DNA of 64,000 nt from Gordionus sp. m RMFG-2023 (Eukaryota > Nematomorpha > Gordioida > Chordodea > Parachordodidae), in contig NC_088775.1 in NCBI RefSeq assembly GCF_954871325.1, positions 81,817,561 through 81,881,560 of the forward strand. Direction: 5' to 3'. A program made the translations under genes and the position numbers. Under the pieces are notes generated by a model. That model made no database searches. It saw only the letters and a list, made by a program, of their open reading frames with translations, and was not told the origin of the DNA. Within the stretch, counting starts at the first letter, position 1; the number at the start of each line of letters is the position of its first letter. Below, piece after piece: positions 1 to 11,095 of this stretch.

Positions 1-569
1 GGAGAGAGATGTCTGCGTGTAAACTAAAAAATTTCTGGAGTCTCCCGCTGATGGGGGGAGACATGGCAACTTTGCTTCCAAGTATGAAAGGAGCACTCAT
101 CTTATGAATTAGATCATGGTAAATAATAAAGTGAATTTAAGAGTAAAGAATTCGTCAAATTTAAAGTTCATAAATATAAATTCATTCAGTAATTTGCAGG
201 GGAGTCGCAGGCCTTTACAATCTTAGGTGGTACAACTAAAAAAAACTTCATGGGGCGAAACCCCTACACTCCCAAATTTGCGGGTTTTCGGTGGGTTTTG
301 TAAATATAATACTTATAATTTACTAACTTTGAACAATTATTCTGAATTTTATATTTTGTCATTTATTATATTATTTATACAAAATAAGCTAGCATATAAA
401 TAATTAAAACAATACAAGATTTCTAAAAGTAATATTTTAATACAAAATCTATTTAAGTATAAAATATTTCGATTGCTGATATAAAAAAATTGATAATGGT
501 TTTTAAAAACCACATAATATAATATAATTCTTAGCAACTTACATTGTCAAAAGGTCATTCATGATATCA

Positions 570-1310
570 TTTTAGACAATATTTTATAGAATGGACTAAT
601 AAAGAAAAATTTATAAGCCTAACCAAATCAATTCTTGAAGAAAAGAATATAAACGACCAATCAAAATCACAAAACTATATGGTAGTTAGAGCTTCCTATT
701 AGATGACATGATGGAAGCTAGATAAGTAATCGAAAAAATTATGGTAAGATATTAAATATCTAAAAGATTATCTTCCATTTTTATTGATATATTAACTACT
801 ACACATTTGACCATTATTGCTTATCTAAAATATGCAATCATATGCTCTCAGCAGCTGTAGTAATAATCTTAAATTACACAGCCACACAAATAATAGATGC
901 TTGTTAATCATAGTTATGACACTCACAATGTTAACCATATCAAAATTTATTAGGTTAGATAAGTTGATAAAACAAAAACACTAAAAAATCTTTAGAATAA
1001 ATTATGTAAATATATTGAAGCCTTGAGTTATTTACACGGCAAGGATGCCATATTAGAAATGAAACATTTTTTAACTATAAAATAAGAACCAGAGTGATAT
1101 CATGAAATCAATTAAATATATTATTGTCGCTCCACCTCTAGTTGGTTTATTATATCGTAAGTAGTTTGTAATATTATCAAAAATATAATCGCATTAAAAA
1201 TTTAACTCGAAACTGTTTTTCAAAGAAGGAAAAAATAGCTTTCCTAAAAACACGTAAAAAAGGAGAAGAAAATATATCTAATTTATTACATCCATTATGG
1301 GATGAATAAT
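570..1310 (+). other. Unrecognised exon-like fragments, possibly a decayed gene
   Basis: Several short stretches read like protein rather than AT noise. One runs from about 577 to 681, after a TTTTAG acceptor and before a GTAGTT donor, and contains TNKEKFISLTKSILEEKNI. A second, near 1004-1080, contains YIEALSYLHGKDAILEMKHF. A third, near 1102-1157, starts with ATG and contains SIKYIIVAPPLVGLLY. A fourth, near 1190-1309, ends in HPLWDE and a stop. I could not join them into one consistent spliced frame, and in-frame stops occur between and inside them. I do not recognise the family. It may be a pseudogene or a poorly resolved gene continuing off the left edge. Confidence 0.22.
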
Positions 1311-2475
1311 AATATGTTTAATTTTTAATAATATTTTATATAAATAGATGGCGTTAAAGAATTGAATGCAAATTGTTTCATATATTTATTATCAAAAGCA
1401 TTTATTAGTAAAATCTATTAAATATTAACTGTAATATATTATATAAATGTCATATACGTCTGTAAAAGTCGCATTTTACCTAATATTTTATAACCAATAA
1501 TATATAATAGAAGATTATAAACTATAAATCTACAAAGTTAAAGAAATCTCTTATACTTGTTTGGGGACCTTGAAAATATTTTTAGGAAGAGGCATCGTAA
1601 TTAAATTTAAAATGAATAATATAGTTAATTAGGGATTTTGAACTCGGCTAATAATATTAAATTTGTTAATTTTCAAATAATAAATGATTATATAATAATT
1701 TAAATAATAAAAGTCAATTAAGCTTCAACTGTTAATGCTAAATTAATATTAAGTGAGTGATATTGATATTCTATAACACAGAATTTGATTGCAAGCTGAC
1801 ATAGTAAAAATATAATTTATATATATTAATCTAATCTAATAATTAAAATAGTATTCATTTAATAAAAATTTAGATAGTGTTATTAATTTTTAAATAATAA
1901 AATTAAATCAATATATTACTTAATAGAATTATAAAAAAATCTTCAGAAGGCAATCAAAAAAATTTATTTTTAGTTCAAGTCAAGGGGATATTAAGGAGCC
2001 ATTAAAAAAAAAATTTTGCTTCAGAGGGCTATACAAATTTTTTATGGGGCTAGAGCCCCTGTGCGCCATCCTCTAGTGACGCCACTGGTAATTTGTATAG
2101 ATATCGGTAGTAAAATTTACTCAACAAGACATTTTTATTCAAAAAGATTTATTAGACACCTTTCCAGACTTTTTTTTTAAATTTCTATACACATTAATTA
2201 TTTACCGAATCTTCTGCATAATATAAATTATTTTTTTTGAAGATTTTAGGTAAAAAAATTTACTGCTATTCCTAAAAATAATATTTTTAAAAGAATTAGG
2301 AAAACAAAATAATTTACAATTTTATCGAGGTCCGAGTTTAATCCGATTCAAAAGAGATTAAAATCAAGGTCCAAATTTCATCAAGTCCAATTAAATATTT
2401 TACAAGTCCGACCGACCCATTCGGAAGGATAGAACTCATATCGGTATGCTCAGGACTATAGTTTATATGTGTTGC
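1311..2475. other. AT-rich intergenic stretch, no gene seen
   Basis: Long A/T runs with stops in all frames. The short GC-richer stretch near 2040-2090 (ending in a motif like CTCTAGTGACGCCACTGG) looks like one end of a small DNA transposon, but no partner end was found. No coding exon is supported. Confidence 0.4.
2128..2243 (+). repeat. Dispersed repeat, copy 1 (partner at 4540-4640)
   Basis: A segment of roughly 110 bp that includes TTTTTATTCAAAAA, a TTCCAGACTTTTTTTT stretch and CTTCTGCATAATATAAATTA recurs in the same orientation at about 4540-4640 with small differences. No ends or target duplication could be defined, so the class is unknown. Confidence 0.45.
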
Positions 2476-2483
2476 TGACCATA

Positions 2484-3070
2484 CAGCGTCTACATGACAG
2501 GATTTCCACCGGATGCAAACCCCCCTTCAAAAACATTTGCCTACCCCTCTACAAAATTCCCTCCGTCTTTGGCGGCGGTGTCTCCTTATTATTATTTTCG
2601 CCTTTTAAATTTATTGATACTCTTTTCAGAGAATTTATAAAGGATAACTTAAATTAATATATCTCTACTACCAACTATCGATAATTTGTGAATATAAAGA
2701 ATTTATTTTTTAGATAATAAATTCAATTAAAACCTCCATTATTTACAATGAATTAATTCTTATGGCATTATGAGCAAATATCTAAACCTTTTAAACATTT
2801 AAAAAGATAGCAGAAAGTTTTATTTGGAAAACAATGTGTATGATTGTTTGCAATATATAGATTTGGTCGATGAATTGTATTATAATAATTCTATAATAAA
2901 AGTATTAATTTTTACAGCAATAAATTTTGTCCTATTTCATCTCAAAATTTAATAGATAACCCCCCAAAAAATTTATCCTACCCCCATTAAAACAGCCTAC
3001 CTCCTACCCCCCCCCCCTCAAAAAAATAGGATGCTAACTGTTCCTACCCCTCCCGCTCATGTAGACGCTG
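2484..3070. mobile_element. hAT-type non-autonomous element (MITE), copy 1
   Basis: The element starts CAGCGTCTACATGA and ends with the inverse, TCATGTAGACGCTG. It is flanked on both sides by a perfect 8-bp target duplication, TGACCATA (2476-2483 and 3071-3078). Eight-base duplications and CAG-type ends are the hAT signature. The 587-bp interior has no transposase; a 62-codon open frame at 2469-2657 is chance. A second copy is at 38843-39395, sharing most of its length in the same orientation. The perfect duplication argues for a fairly recent insertion. Confidence 0.85.
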
Positions 3071-3078
3071 TGACCATA

Positions 3079-3554
3079 TGTGTAATCATATGATAGAGCT
3101 CAGCGCCATTATTTCTAGGTGCAACCTTGATCTTGTTAAAACTTTAACTATCATTAATTTTAAATTTTAATAAAATCGGTATTATCCAAATTTTTTTTCA
3201 GTTTTATTAAATAAAAGTATATTGTTAATTTAATTTAACAAAAAGAATTATTTCTTTCTTTCATTTAAAGAAATATTAAATAAAAATGTTGATCGAAATT
3301 GATATTTAGGAGTCAGAGCCAGAACTAAAGTTTGGAACCGAAACCAGTTACTGGAAATCCCGGAACCCGGAAGAATGTAGGAACTGAAACCGAACCTGGG
3401 ACCCTCTCTTAAATTCATAATAACTATATTAAAACTCATTTAAAAATTTTTAGGAAACTTACAAAATGGAAAGTAATTTTTATATATGGACAATGTGTCA
3501 TTTTTTCAACTTCAAATCCATTTTTGAGCATGTTTCTTAAAATTTAAAAATCTG
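3079..3554. other. AT-rich intergenic stretch, no gene seen
   Basis: No exon, RNA gene or clear repeat is supported here. A GC-richer patch at about 3305-3410 with repeated GGAACC-like words may be an old repeat end. Confidence 0.35.
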
Positions 3555-3790
3555 ATTTTTCCGGAAATATATTTCAACATGTTAAGAATATCTATCTTAT
3601 AAATTGTAGGCAATTTTGCAGTTAACCTTTTAGTCATTTATAATTTATATAAAAAATCTATGGAAAAACTAGTATAAATTATATTAAGTTAAGAGTTCTC
3701 GTCAAAATTGTCTGAAATTTTTAGAGTTTATGTTAGATACATGATGGAATACATTTTCGGTAAAATTAAATTCTTAAATTTAAAAAATTA
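3555..3790. repeat. Imperfect palindromic repeat, probably an old MITE
   Basis: The left part (TTCCGGAAATATATTTC, then ATTGTAGGCAATTTT) is an imperfect inverse of the right part (AAAATTGTCTGAAATTT, then TTTTCGGTAAAAT). Related words, including ATTGTCTGAAATTTA and TTTCAGACAATATTGTC, recur near 14150-14180, 14430-14580 and 22960-23000, so this looks like an interspersed palindromic family. Boundaries are approximate. Confidence 0.4.
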
Positions 3791-4539
3791 AAAAATTAAC
3801 ACTCAAAAATAATTTAAAATTTAAAAAAACATTTCCGGAAAAAACATCTCGCTAACATATATAAATATGTTTAAAATGTTCATGTGATTCATTTTGATAG
3901 GTTTATTTATTGTTATTTTTTAAAAATTTAATTGCTTTAAAAAGTTTGGAATTAAAACATGAACATAGGACCCTTGTAACAAAGTGAAATTTGTAAACTG
4001 GAAGCAATTAGGAATCAGTGTTCCAACTCTAGCTAGAATGCAAATTTTCTATTAGGAAACAAAGTATCGATTGAACTACCAAAGCTTGACAATCTAATAT
4101 ATATTTCTATTTCAGGCATTTAAGGCTTCATCTAGAATATGCAACATTCCTCAACCTTCTCTTCTTATCACACTATCACACTTTATTAATATTTAGTTGT
4201 TCCTTGAAAACAATAAAGAATGGAAAGCTTCTGATTTGTTTTGGAATGTATATCATCTCGATTTATGCGTGAATTTTTTTATAAAAAAAGTGAAAGCTAA
4301 AATTATGGTAGATAACTCAAATTTAAAAATTTAACGGCATTCTACCTACAATTTGTACTTACTTAAATGACCGATCCGGCCTTGCTTATACCTATAACTA
4401 AGCTACATTTTTTTCTAAGGTTGCATATAGATTTTTATAGCTTATAGCACATTTTTAACTGTGGCTATTATGCCCATTCTTCATCTATACATATTAAAAA
4501 ATATATATTTATGTCTTCGAGCATGTGAAACCTAAACAA

Positions 4540-4640
4540 TAAATTTTTATTCAAAAAAATTTATTAGGCACGTTTCCAGACTTTTTTTTAAATTTCAGAC
4601 TATACCTGTTAATTATCTCCTGAATCTTCTGCATAATATA
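4540..4640 (+). repeat. Dispersed repeat, copy 2 (partner at 2128-2243)
   Basis: Same family as the repeat at 2128-2243, in direct orientation. It ends just before the hairpin at 4649-4705. Confidence 0.45.
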
Positions 4641-4648
4641 AATTAGTC

Positions 4649-4705
4649 ACCATTTAATCGTTAATACTAATTATTTTTTTGTTCTTTTATTAACGATTAA
4701 ATGAA
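4649..4705. repeat. Short hairpin next to a MITE
   Basis: The arms ATTTAATCGTTAAT and ATTAACGATTAAAT are perfect inverses separated by about 23 bases. The hairpin touches the MITE at 4713-4927, so it may be part of an older element into which that MITE inserted. Confidence 0.5.
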
Positions 4706-4712
4706 GTCACAA

Positions 4713-4927
4713 CAATGATGCGAAATCGCTCCAATTGAGCCAATTTTTAAAAATGGCTAGCTTAGTATTTTATCCTGATAAATATTAAGCAAGCCTGAAG
4801 ATTTTGTTCATAAATGGCACAAAGGTTTGGATATCTAATTTCGAAGCTTAGGCAATACATTTCTGGGTAAAATATTGAGTTCGTCGATTTTAAAAATCGG
4901 GTTATATGGAGCGATTTTGCATCACTA
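4713..4927. mobile_element. Short TIR element (MITE)
   Basis: The left end, AATGATGCGAAATCGCTCC, is matched inversely at the right by GGAGCGATTTTGCATCACT. Inside each end lies a GAGCC...AAAATGGCTAGC-type block also present in the MITEs at 16662-16877 and 63331-63535. No transposase. The flanking 8-mers (AGTCACAA and TCTACAAA) only partly agree, so this is probably an old copy. Confidence 0.6.
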
Positions 4928-5790
4928 TCTACAAATTTAAATATTTTTTATTGAAAAAAAATTGATGCTACAAATTATTATCGTATATGGTCTAAAAGTT
5001 TTTTTAAAAAACTGTTTTCAAAGAACATTAGTTGTTTGTGACAAATAAAAATTACTTGATATTTAAAAAATATTATAGGAAAAACTGAAAGATAAACGCA
5101 TGGATTACAATTGTAAATTTATATTTTGACAAGACATCAAACAGGGAAATAGAACTATGACATATAAAATACGGGATAATTTAACTATTTGGAGTGCCTA
5201 AGGATAAGAAAAAAATCCGCTTTTACAAAATTAAATAGCCATAATTAAGAAATTATATATTTATAACAAAAGTTATGACACAAAGAAAACAATAATCATT
5301 TATAACAAGAATGTGGAATTTATACGATAATTTGGGAAATCTTGTTGATAAATAAATCCCTTCATTATACTCTAATATTTTCCACAAAAGAAATTGTTAT
5401 CATGAATATTACTAATTTGGGCATTATTAGTGATTAGTTATTTTAATTGTGGACATTTCCCAGATTAATTAAAAATTCATATTTAGAATAAAATCAACTT
5501 AGGCAGTTGGGATGGATACAATTCATTTCGTTGTTTTATTATTAATCTGGCAGTTAATCAAACGATTTTATTGAATTACGTAGTTTAAAAAATATTATAA
5601 TATTTATGTAATTTGATTAAAATTTTATGCAATCATTTTATTCATGACAATGATTAATGATGTAATAAATAAATTTTTCTTGAGCATATTTTTTTTTATC
5701 TTAAAATTAATAAGTATTTTTAACAATACAGCGTTCTAGTTTCTTGTATATTTAAAAACACGCAAATATTATTCGATATCCTCTTAACAA
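4928..5790. promoter_or_regulatory. 5' flank of actin gene 1
   Basis: AT-rich, non-coding. No convincing TATA box or CArG element can be singled out against this base composition. The last bases before the start codon read CTCTTAACAAATGG, an acceptable animal start context with A at -3 and G at +4. Confidence 0.3.
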
Positions 5791-6915
5791 ATGGCAGAAG
5801 TTCAACCATTAGTAGTTGATAATGGGTCTGGGATATGCAAGGCTGGTTTTGCAGGTGATGATGCTCCGCGTGCAGTATTTCCCTCAATTGTAGGTAGACC
5901 TAAACACAAAGGTGTTATGATGGGTATGGGACAAAAGGATTGCTATGTAGCTGATGAAGCCGAGGCTAAAAGAGGTATACTAACTTTAAGATACCCTATA
6001 GAACACGGTATTGTAACTAATTGGGATGATATGGAGAAAATTTGGCATCACACATTTTATAACGAATTGAGAGTAGCTCCTGAAGAGCATCCCGTTTTGT
6101 TGACTGAAGCTCCTTTGAATCCTAAGTCTAACAGAGAAAAGATGACACAGATTATGTTTGAAACCTTTAATGTTCCCGCTCTTTATGTCGGTATACAAGC
6201 CGTGTTAGCTTTATATGCATCAGGAAGAACTACAGGTCTAACTTTTGACTCAGGAGATGGTGTCTCACACACGGTTCCAATCTATGAAGGGTATGCCTTG
6301 CCTCATGCTATCATGAGAATTGATTTGGCAGGTAGAGACTTAACGGAATATTTGCAAAAGATTTTGACAGAAAGAGGCTACTCATTTACCACGACTGCTG
6401 AAAGAGAAATAGTTAGAGATATTAAAGAAAAACTCTGCTATGTTGCATTAGATTTTGAAGAGGAAATGAAATTAGCCGAAACTTCCTCAGAAATTGAAAA
6501 GAGTTATGAATTACCTGATGGCAGAATCTTGACAATAGGCAACGAGCGCTTTAGATGCCCTGAGACATTTTTTAAGCCATTCTTCATTGGAATGGAATCT
6601 GGTGCTATTCATGAAACCACCTACAACTCTATAATGAGATGTGATATGGATATTCGTAAGGATCTATACAATAATATTGTATTTTCCGGGGGATCTACTA
6701 TGTATCCTGGACTGAAGGAAAGACTAGAAAAGGAAATAAGAGCGTTAGCACCCCCAACTATGACAATATCGGTTTTAGCTCCTCCTGAAAGGAAATTTTT
6801 GGTTTGGATTGGAGGATCAATCTTAGCATCTCTATCAACCTTTCAATCTATGTGGATAAATAAAGAAGAGTATGATGAAGTTGGGCCTTCTATAGTTCAT
6901 AGGAAATGTTTTTAA
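5791..6915 (+). CDS. Actin (copy 1), intronless
   Basis: Cytoskeletal ATPase that polymerises into filaments in the cytoplasm. The 374-residue product has the usual length and the family landmarks: phosphate loop 1 ([19 protein letters not shown]) near residues 11-29, the DNase I-binding loop with [15 protein letters not shown] near 39-53, loop 2 DSGDGVSH, the GGSTMYPG stretch, [13 protein letters not shown], and the conserved C-terminus [10 protein letters not shown]. The start is the first ATG and gives the standard actin N-terminus. The C-terminal half departs from typical animal actins in many surface positions. The protein is identical to that of the minus-strand copy at 36887-38011, while the DNA differs at many third positions. 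A possible polyadenylation signal AATAAA lies at 7025-7030. Certain as actin; the isoform cannot be told. Confidence 0.97.
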
Positions 6916-8039
6916 ATTATTTATATATTTTTTAAAATTATATTTAATGATAATTTTCATCATAAACTAGCTTTTTAAAATAACGCTTTAATGATATTTG
7001 TTTAATGCCATATATACTATGCCAAATAAAATATTCAACTATTTGTAATTTATATATCAAGCTTTATTGGATTTAAATAAACCTTAATTAAGAATATACG
7101 GAAGGGCGTGGGGAAGGCTGGCCATTACTAGTGAAGAATTTTCTATGAGTTTACTATGTTAAATGCCTAAATTTTATATTTTTCAGACTTACATTTTTTT
7201 GAGGTCTGCATAAAAATCTTTGAATTAAAATAAAGTGATTTTTTCTAAAAATTTTAAAAAATTTCTAAGAATTATAGAAAATATTAAATAAGATATAATA
7301 TCTAATAAGTATATTATAATTAACTTTATCCCATACCAATAAACTATCATTTTAAATATTGTACGCTTAAAAAAAGATATGAAACATCCTTATTTAAAAT
7401 ATTTTATTATCGATAATTACAATTCAAGGGGATTTAATAACTTAGTAGTCAGTAAAAGTAATTAATTTTTATATAATTTCAAATATTTAGACGTCTGTTT
7501 GTTATTTATCATTCCTGCGAAATAAAATAATCTTTCCACCCGCTGATTAAGAAAATATTAAGAGTATTTTAAATTATAATGAAGAAATGTTTCCTAAAAA
7601 AATAATACAAAGATTATATTTTTCTTTCAAATAAATGATTAAACCTGATTTAGATTAAGTTATTATATTAAGTTTGCTGGCTTATAATTATTTTAAAAAA
7701 TTAAACATTTATGGGAGTGCTAGTAAATCTTTGGACACAACCCCTTATGGATTACATCACCTATTTTAGGGATAAAAGTATTTTTTTTAAAAAGTGATCA
7801 ATACTAATTCTATATAATATTTATTGTTTGAAAATGGCAAGTTGTTCTTTGCGGTCGTAAACGTTGTTATTTAAAAGGTAACGGTGTCACTATTAGGAAT
7901 AATATACTAAAATAATGCCTACTTTTTAAGTTATTCACTACTTTATATTTAATTTAATTTATTATAACTATATTAATCATTTTTCTGTTTTCTTTATGTT
8001 AAAGTTAATTTTTTAATAAATTCTAGAAAATTTTAAAAA
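6916..8039. other. 3' flank of actin 1 and AT-rich spacer
   Basis: The first roughly 120 bases after the stop resemble the 3' flank of the actin copies on the minus strand (shared words such as TTTAATGATAA and AATGATATTTGTTTAAT), so the duplication included the 3' UTR. The rest is AT-rich with no gene seen. Confidence 0.45.
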
Positions 8040-8065
8040 TTTTTAATAATTAATCCTTTTTTTAT

Positions 8066-9856
8066 TTGAAACCTCTCATATTGAGCATCTTTCTCGCTCG
8101 TTGCTCGATTTTTCTGACATACATATTCATCATTCCTTCGCTATTTTTGCACATCAATCAACAGACCTCTCACAGGTGCTTTTGCTTTATTATTGGCAGC
8201 ATTTTTTTTATTTTTTATACCTATGGCCATTCCCCACGAACGCAGAATCTGCCCATCCTGCATGAAACCAATACATTTGGAGAATTTTTTGTTCATGGAC
8301 CAATCTCTAACAGGTGTCCGCATTCAAAACACACGCCTCTTTCTCAGATCACTTACTCGCTTCCCCCCCCTCTCATAGATTCTCCCTTAAACCAAGTAAT
8401 CGGTGCCTCATTCTCAGATATTTTTCTTAATTCCACAAAACCAAGTATCATAACGAAAATACCCAAAGGAGCGAGAATACAAGTAGCTAAATCTCTCAGC
8501 AACTGCATATCTTCTCTTTTGCAAAATTTTAACAAAGAAGAAGAATGGTTAAAATTTTTAAACTTTGGGTACAATACTTTCAAAATACCCGACATATCAC
8601 TCCAAAAATCATTAACTCAACAAATAAAAGATGCCTGTTTAAACATCAACACTCATCTTCATGAGTCCCAAATCTTCAGACATCCCATAAACAAAAAAAA
8701 AATAACCCCACTTCAACAAAAAGCCTCATTGATTTCGAAGAAAATTGACAGTCTTAATATCAATGGGGCCCTCAAACTCATTTCAACCAATGACACTCTG
8801 GCGGAATCCAATTTAGAAACCTTAATTAAGCTTCGATCAAAGCATCCCACAACAACATTTATGCCAATATTGCCCCAACCCTTCTCCCATTGTGCAGCAG
8901 ATTTCACACAGGAAGAAGTAAGGAAAGCAATCCTATCTTTTCATCGGGATTCGGCTCATGGTCTAGATGGGATTAGACCAATTTTTTTACAGGACATTAC
9001 CTCTCCTGTGATCTGTACACAGGTTTCAATTCTCACTAAAATCACAGACTTAGTCAACAAAATCCTAAATGGAGACGTACCCAGCTTTATTACCCCCTTA
9101 CTATTCGGTGCCAGACTCATCGCACTCCAAAAACCAAACAAGGACATTCGGCCCATCGCCATTGGTTCAACTTACCGTAGATTGGTCGCTAAATTAATCG
9201 CATCTAGAATCAAACACGATGCCGCACACATTCTAAGCCCCTATCAACTTGGTGTAGGGATACCTGGTGGGTGTGAAGCTGCTGTGCACTTAACAAGAAT
9301 TCACCTTGAAAATAACCCAAAAAACGAATCCCTAGTAAAAATTGACTTCTCTAACGCCTACAACACTCTTTCGCGCAACACGTTCCTACATTCAACTTGC
9401 TTCCATTTCCCCGCTTATACCAAATTTCTTTTCTCTTGCTACCAATCACCAACAATCTTACAATTCAACAAAGAAAAGATACTTTCTGTCGAGGGTATCC
9501 AACAAGGTGACCCTCTCGGATCCCTTCTCTTTAGTCTTGAAATCAATGACATGATAAAATCAATAAACTCTTCATGTACTCTATCGCTCCACGCTTGGTA
9601 TATTGATGATGGAATCTTGAGTGGTCCCAGTAGTGAAATTGCCAAAGCAGTCACCATAATTAAAGAAATGGGCACAGCCATTGGACTTTCGCTTAACCAG
9701 AACAAATCTGAATTCTCACTTTTAAATTCTAATGCTCCCAACACTCACGATTTCAAATTCACATCAAGCGTTGAATTAACACATCTAGGATCGCCTGTAG
9801 GAGGACACGAGGCAATAAAGCACCTTTCTTCATTCCACACTCGACATACTCCTTAA
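8066..9856 (+). CDS. LINE reverse transcriptase open frame
   Basis: 596 codons. RT motifs in order: ALQKPNKDIRPIAI (finger, near residue 353), motif A KIDFSNAYN near 425, motif B QGDPLGSLLFSL near 479, the active-site box YIDD (WYIDDGIL) near 512, and GLSLNQNKSEF after it. The enzyme would copy element RNA at a nicked target site. The frame closes early (residues after about 585 are out of frame relative to the family), with the thumb and endonuclease continuing in the frame of 9903-11093. The first about 95 residues do not look like a LINE N-terminus, so the true start is uncertain. Confidence 0.8.
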   Translation: MKPLILSIFLARCSIFLTYIFIIPSLFLHINQQTSHRCFCFIIGSIFFIFYTYGHSPRTQNLPILHETNTFGEFFVHGPISNRCPHSKHTPLSQITYSLPPPLIDSPLNQVIGASFSDIFLNSTKPSIITKIPKGARIQVAKSLSNCISSLLQNFNKEEEWLKFLNFGYNTFKIPDISLQKSLTQQIKDACLNINTHLHESQIFRHPINKKKITPLQQKASLISKKIDSLNINGALKLISTNDTLAESNLETLIKLRSKHPTTTFMPILPQPFSHCAADFTQEEVRKAILSFHRDSAHGLDGIRPIFLQDITSPVICTQVSILTKITDLVNKILNGDVPSFITPLLFGARLIALQKPNKDIRPIAIGSTYRRLVAKLIASRIKHDAAHILSPYQLGVGIPGGCEAAVHLTRIHLENNPKNESLVKIDFSNAYNTLSRNTFLHSTCFHFPAYTKFLFSCYQSPTILQFNKEKILSVEGIQQGDPLGSLLFSLEINDMIKSINSSCTLSLHAWYIDDGILSGPSSEIAKAVTIIKEMGTAIGLSLNQNKSEFSLLNSNAPNTHDFKFTSSVELTHLGSPVGGHEAIKHLSSFHTRHTP

Positions 9857-9902
9857 ACTGGAGGACATTTTTACACTTCTTCCATCACACAAGTCCTTTT
9901 TT

Positions 9903-11093
9903 TTGCTAAAAAATTTCTTTTTTATACCAAGGATTCTTTACGCACTTCGGTCGACACCAATTTTTAAATATCCTATTCCTCTCCAAACTTACGAAAAAGG
10001 AATAAAGGACTTAACCGAAAAAATAGTAAATATCAGATTCAACGAAACCGCTTGGGCCCAAGCAACTCTTCCAACCAAATTTGGTGGTCTCGGCATCAGA
10101 TCTCCACTTGACTTAGCAACAACTACTTTCATATCGAGTAGTCTCTTGACAAAGCCAATAACCACCCCCCATAATTCTAAAGAAGACCTTTCCTTAATCG
10201 TGGCTATGGATATTTGGAAAACAAGGATCAATGCTGATTCTCATCCCCCCACAGCCCATAAACAGAAAGACTGGGATGCACCAGTGGTTGCTCGCTGCGT
10301 TGAAACTCTCTTATCTAGCATGCAATCTACCGACCGCACCCTATTCTCTTCCTTGCTCAATGGTACGGGACATGAGTTTCTTGAGGCCATCCCATCTACC
10401 AATCTTCAGCTTCAACTATCCAACAATGAATGTACCCATGCCATCGGCATTTGTCTAAATTGTTCCATCACTCACCCCCACATCTGCTCAGGGTGCAACT
10501 CGCCAGTTGACTCGAAGGGTAGACATAGTTTACATTGTCGCTCCTGCAATGGACGATTCATCAGACACAAGCAATGTAATACAATCATCCAACATGCTCT
10601 GAAATCCGCCCAAATTCCTTCCACGTTAGAACCACAGGGTCTTTTTAGATCTGACGGTAAACGTCCTGATGGGATCTCTCAAATCCCATGGAGGAGAGGC
10701 CAACTTTTGGTATGGGACTATTCCTGTATTGACCCCTTGGCCCCATCCAACCACGCCATCAACATCCTTGACCAGATGGAACAACTTAAAATTTCTAAAT
10801 ACACAGAAATAATAAACGATCAATGCTTCATCCCAATCATATCAACCACTCTTGGCACCTTCGGAAAACTCGCCTTAGCATTTTTCAAAAACTTAAGATC
10901 ACAAATCAGCAAACTCTCAGAAGAACCACGAGAGGGTTTTTTTCTTCGTCAACGATTATCCATAGCGATTCACAAAGCTAATTATATCAGTTTCAATGGT
11001 AGCCTTCTAGCCAAAGAGCTATCATATACAACGCTTACGTCCCTTTTTCATTTTTGTTTCCCTGCGTCACACCATCTCCGTTCTTTTTTTTAA
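9903..11093 (+). CDS. LINE zinc knuckle and restriction-like endonuclease
   Basis: 396 codons continuing the LINE protein after the frame break. A Cys/His cluster (CSGCNSPVDSKGRHSLHC, near residues 195-212) is the R2-type CCHC knuckle. It is followed by LEPQGLFRSDGKRPDG near 240-255 and LLVWDYSCIDPLAP near 268-281, which match the catalytic RPDG...WD core of restriction-like endonuclease domains. This nuclease nicks the target DNA that primes reverse transcription. The ATG at 9903 is only the first in the frame and is not believed to be a real start. Confidence 0.8.
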   Translation: MLKNFFFIPRILYALRSTPIFKYPIPLQTYEKGIKDLTEKIVNIRFNETAWAQATLPTKFGGLGIRSPLDLATTTFISSSLLTKPITTPHNSKEDLSLIVAMDIWKTRINADSHPPTAHKQKDWDAPVVARCVETLLSSMQSTDRTLFSSLLNGTGHEFLEAIPSTNLQLQLSNNECTHAIGICLNCSITHPHICSGCNSPVDSKGRHSLHCRSCNGRFIRHKQCNTIIQHALKSAQIPSTLEPQGLFRSDGKRPDGISQIPWRRGQLLVWDYSCIDPLAPSNHAINILDQMEQLKISKYTEIINDQCFIPIISTTLGTFGKLALAFFKNLRSQISKLSEEPREGFFLRQRLSIAIHKANYISFNGSLLAKELSYTTLTSLFHFCFPASHHLRSFF

Positions 11094-11095
11094 TA

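Larger units (their letters stand above)
8040..11095 (+). mobile_element. R2-like non-LTR retrotransposon (LINE), nearly complete
   Basis: A block with clearly higher GC than its surroundings encodes a reverse transcriptase followed by a Cys/His knuckle and a restriction-like (PD-D/ExK type) endonuclease. That domain order belongs to the R2/CRE/NeSL-like LINEs; no apurinic endonuclease domain precedes the RT. The coding region is broken once, near 9820-9900: the +1 frame across the gap carries the expected continuation (FLHSTLDILLKLEDIF, then LLKNFFFIPRIL). The N-terminal segment before about 8350 also seems disturbed, since a Cys-x2-Cys motif (CPSCMKP) falls in another frame. Ends are approximate and no target duplication was found. 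Decayed relatives lie at 23480-24760, 25150-25680 and 50690-53035. Confidence 0.85.

Noticed and set aside
2469-2657. 62-codon frame at 2469 as a gene
   Set aside because: It starts in the flank and runs into the MITE at 2484-3070. The related copy at 38843 does not conserve the frame.
8141-10823. Minus-strand frames across the LINE
   Set aside because: They are shadows of the plus-strand RT and endonuclease frames. All recognisable motifs are on the plus strand.
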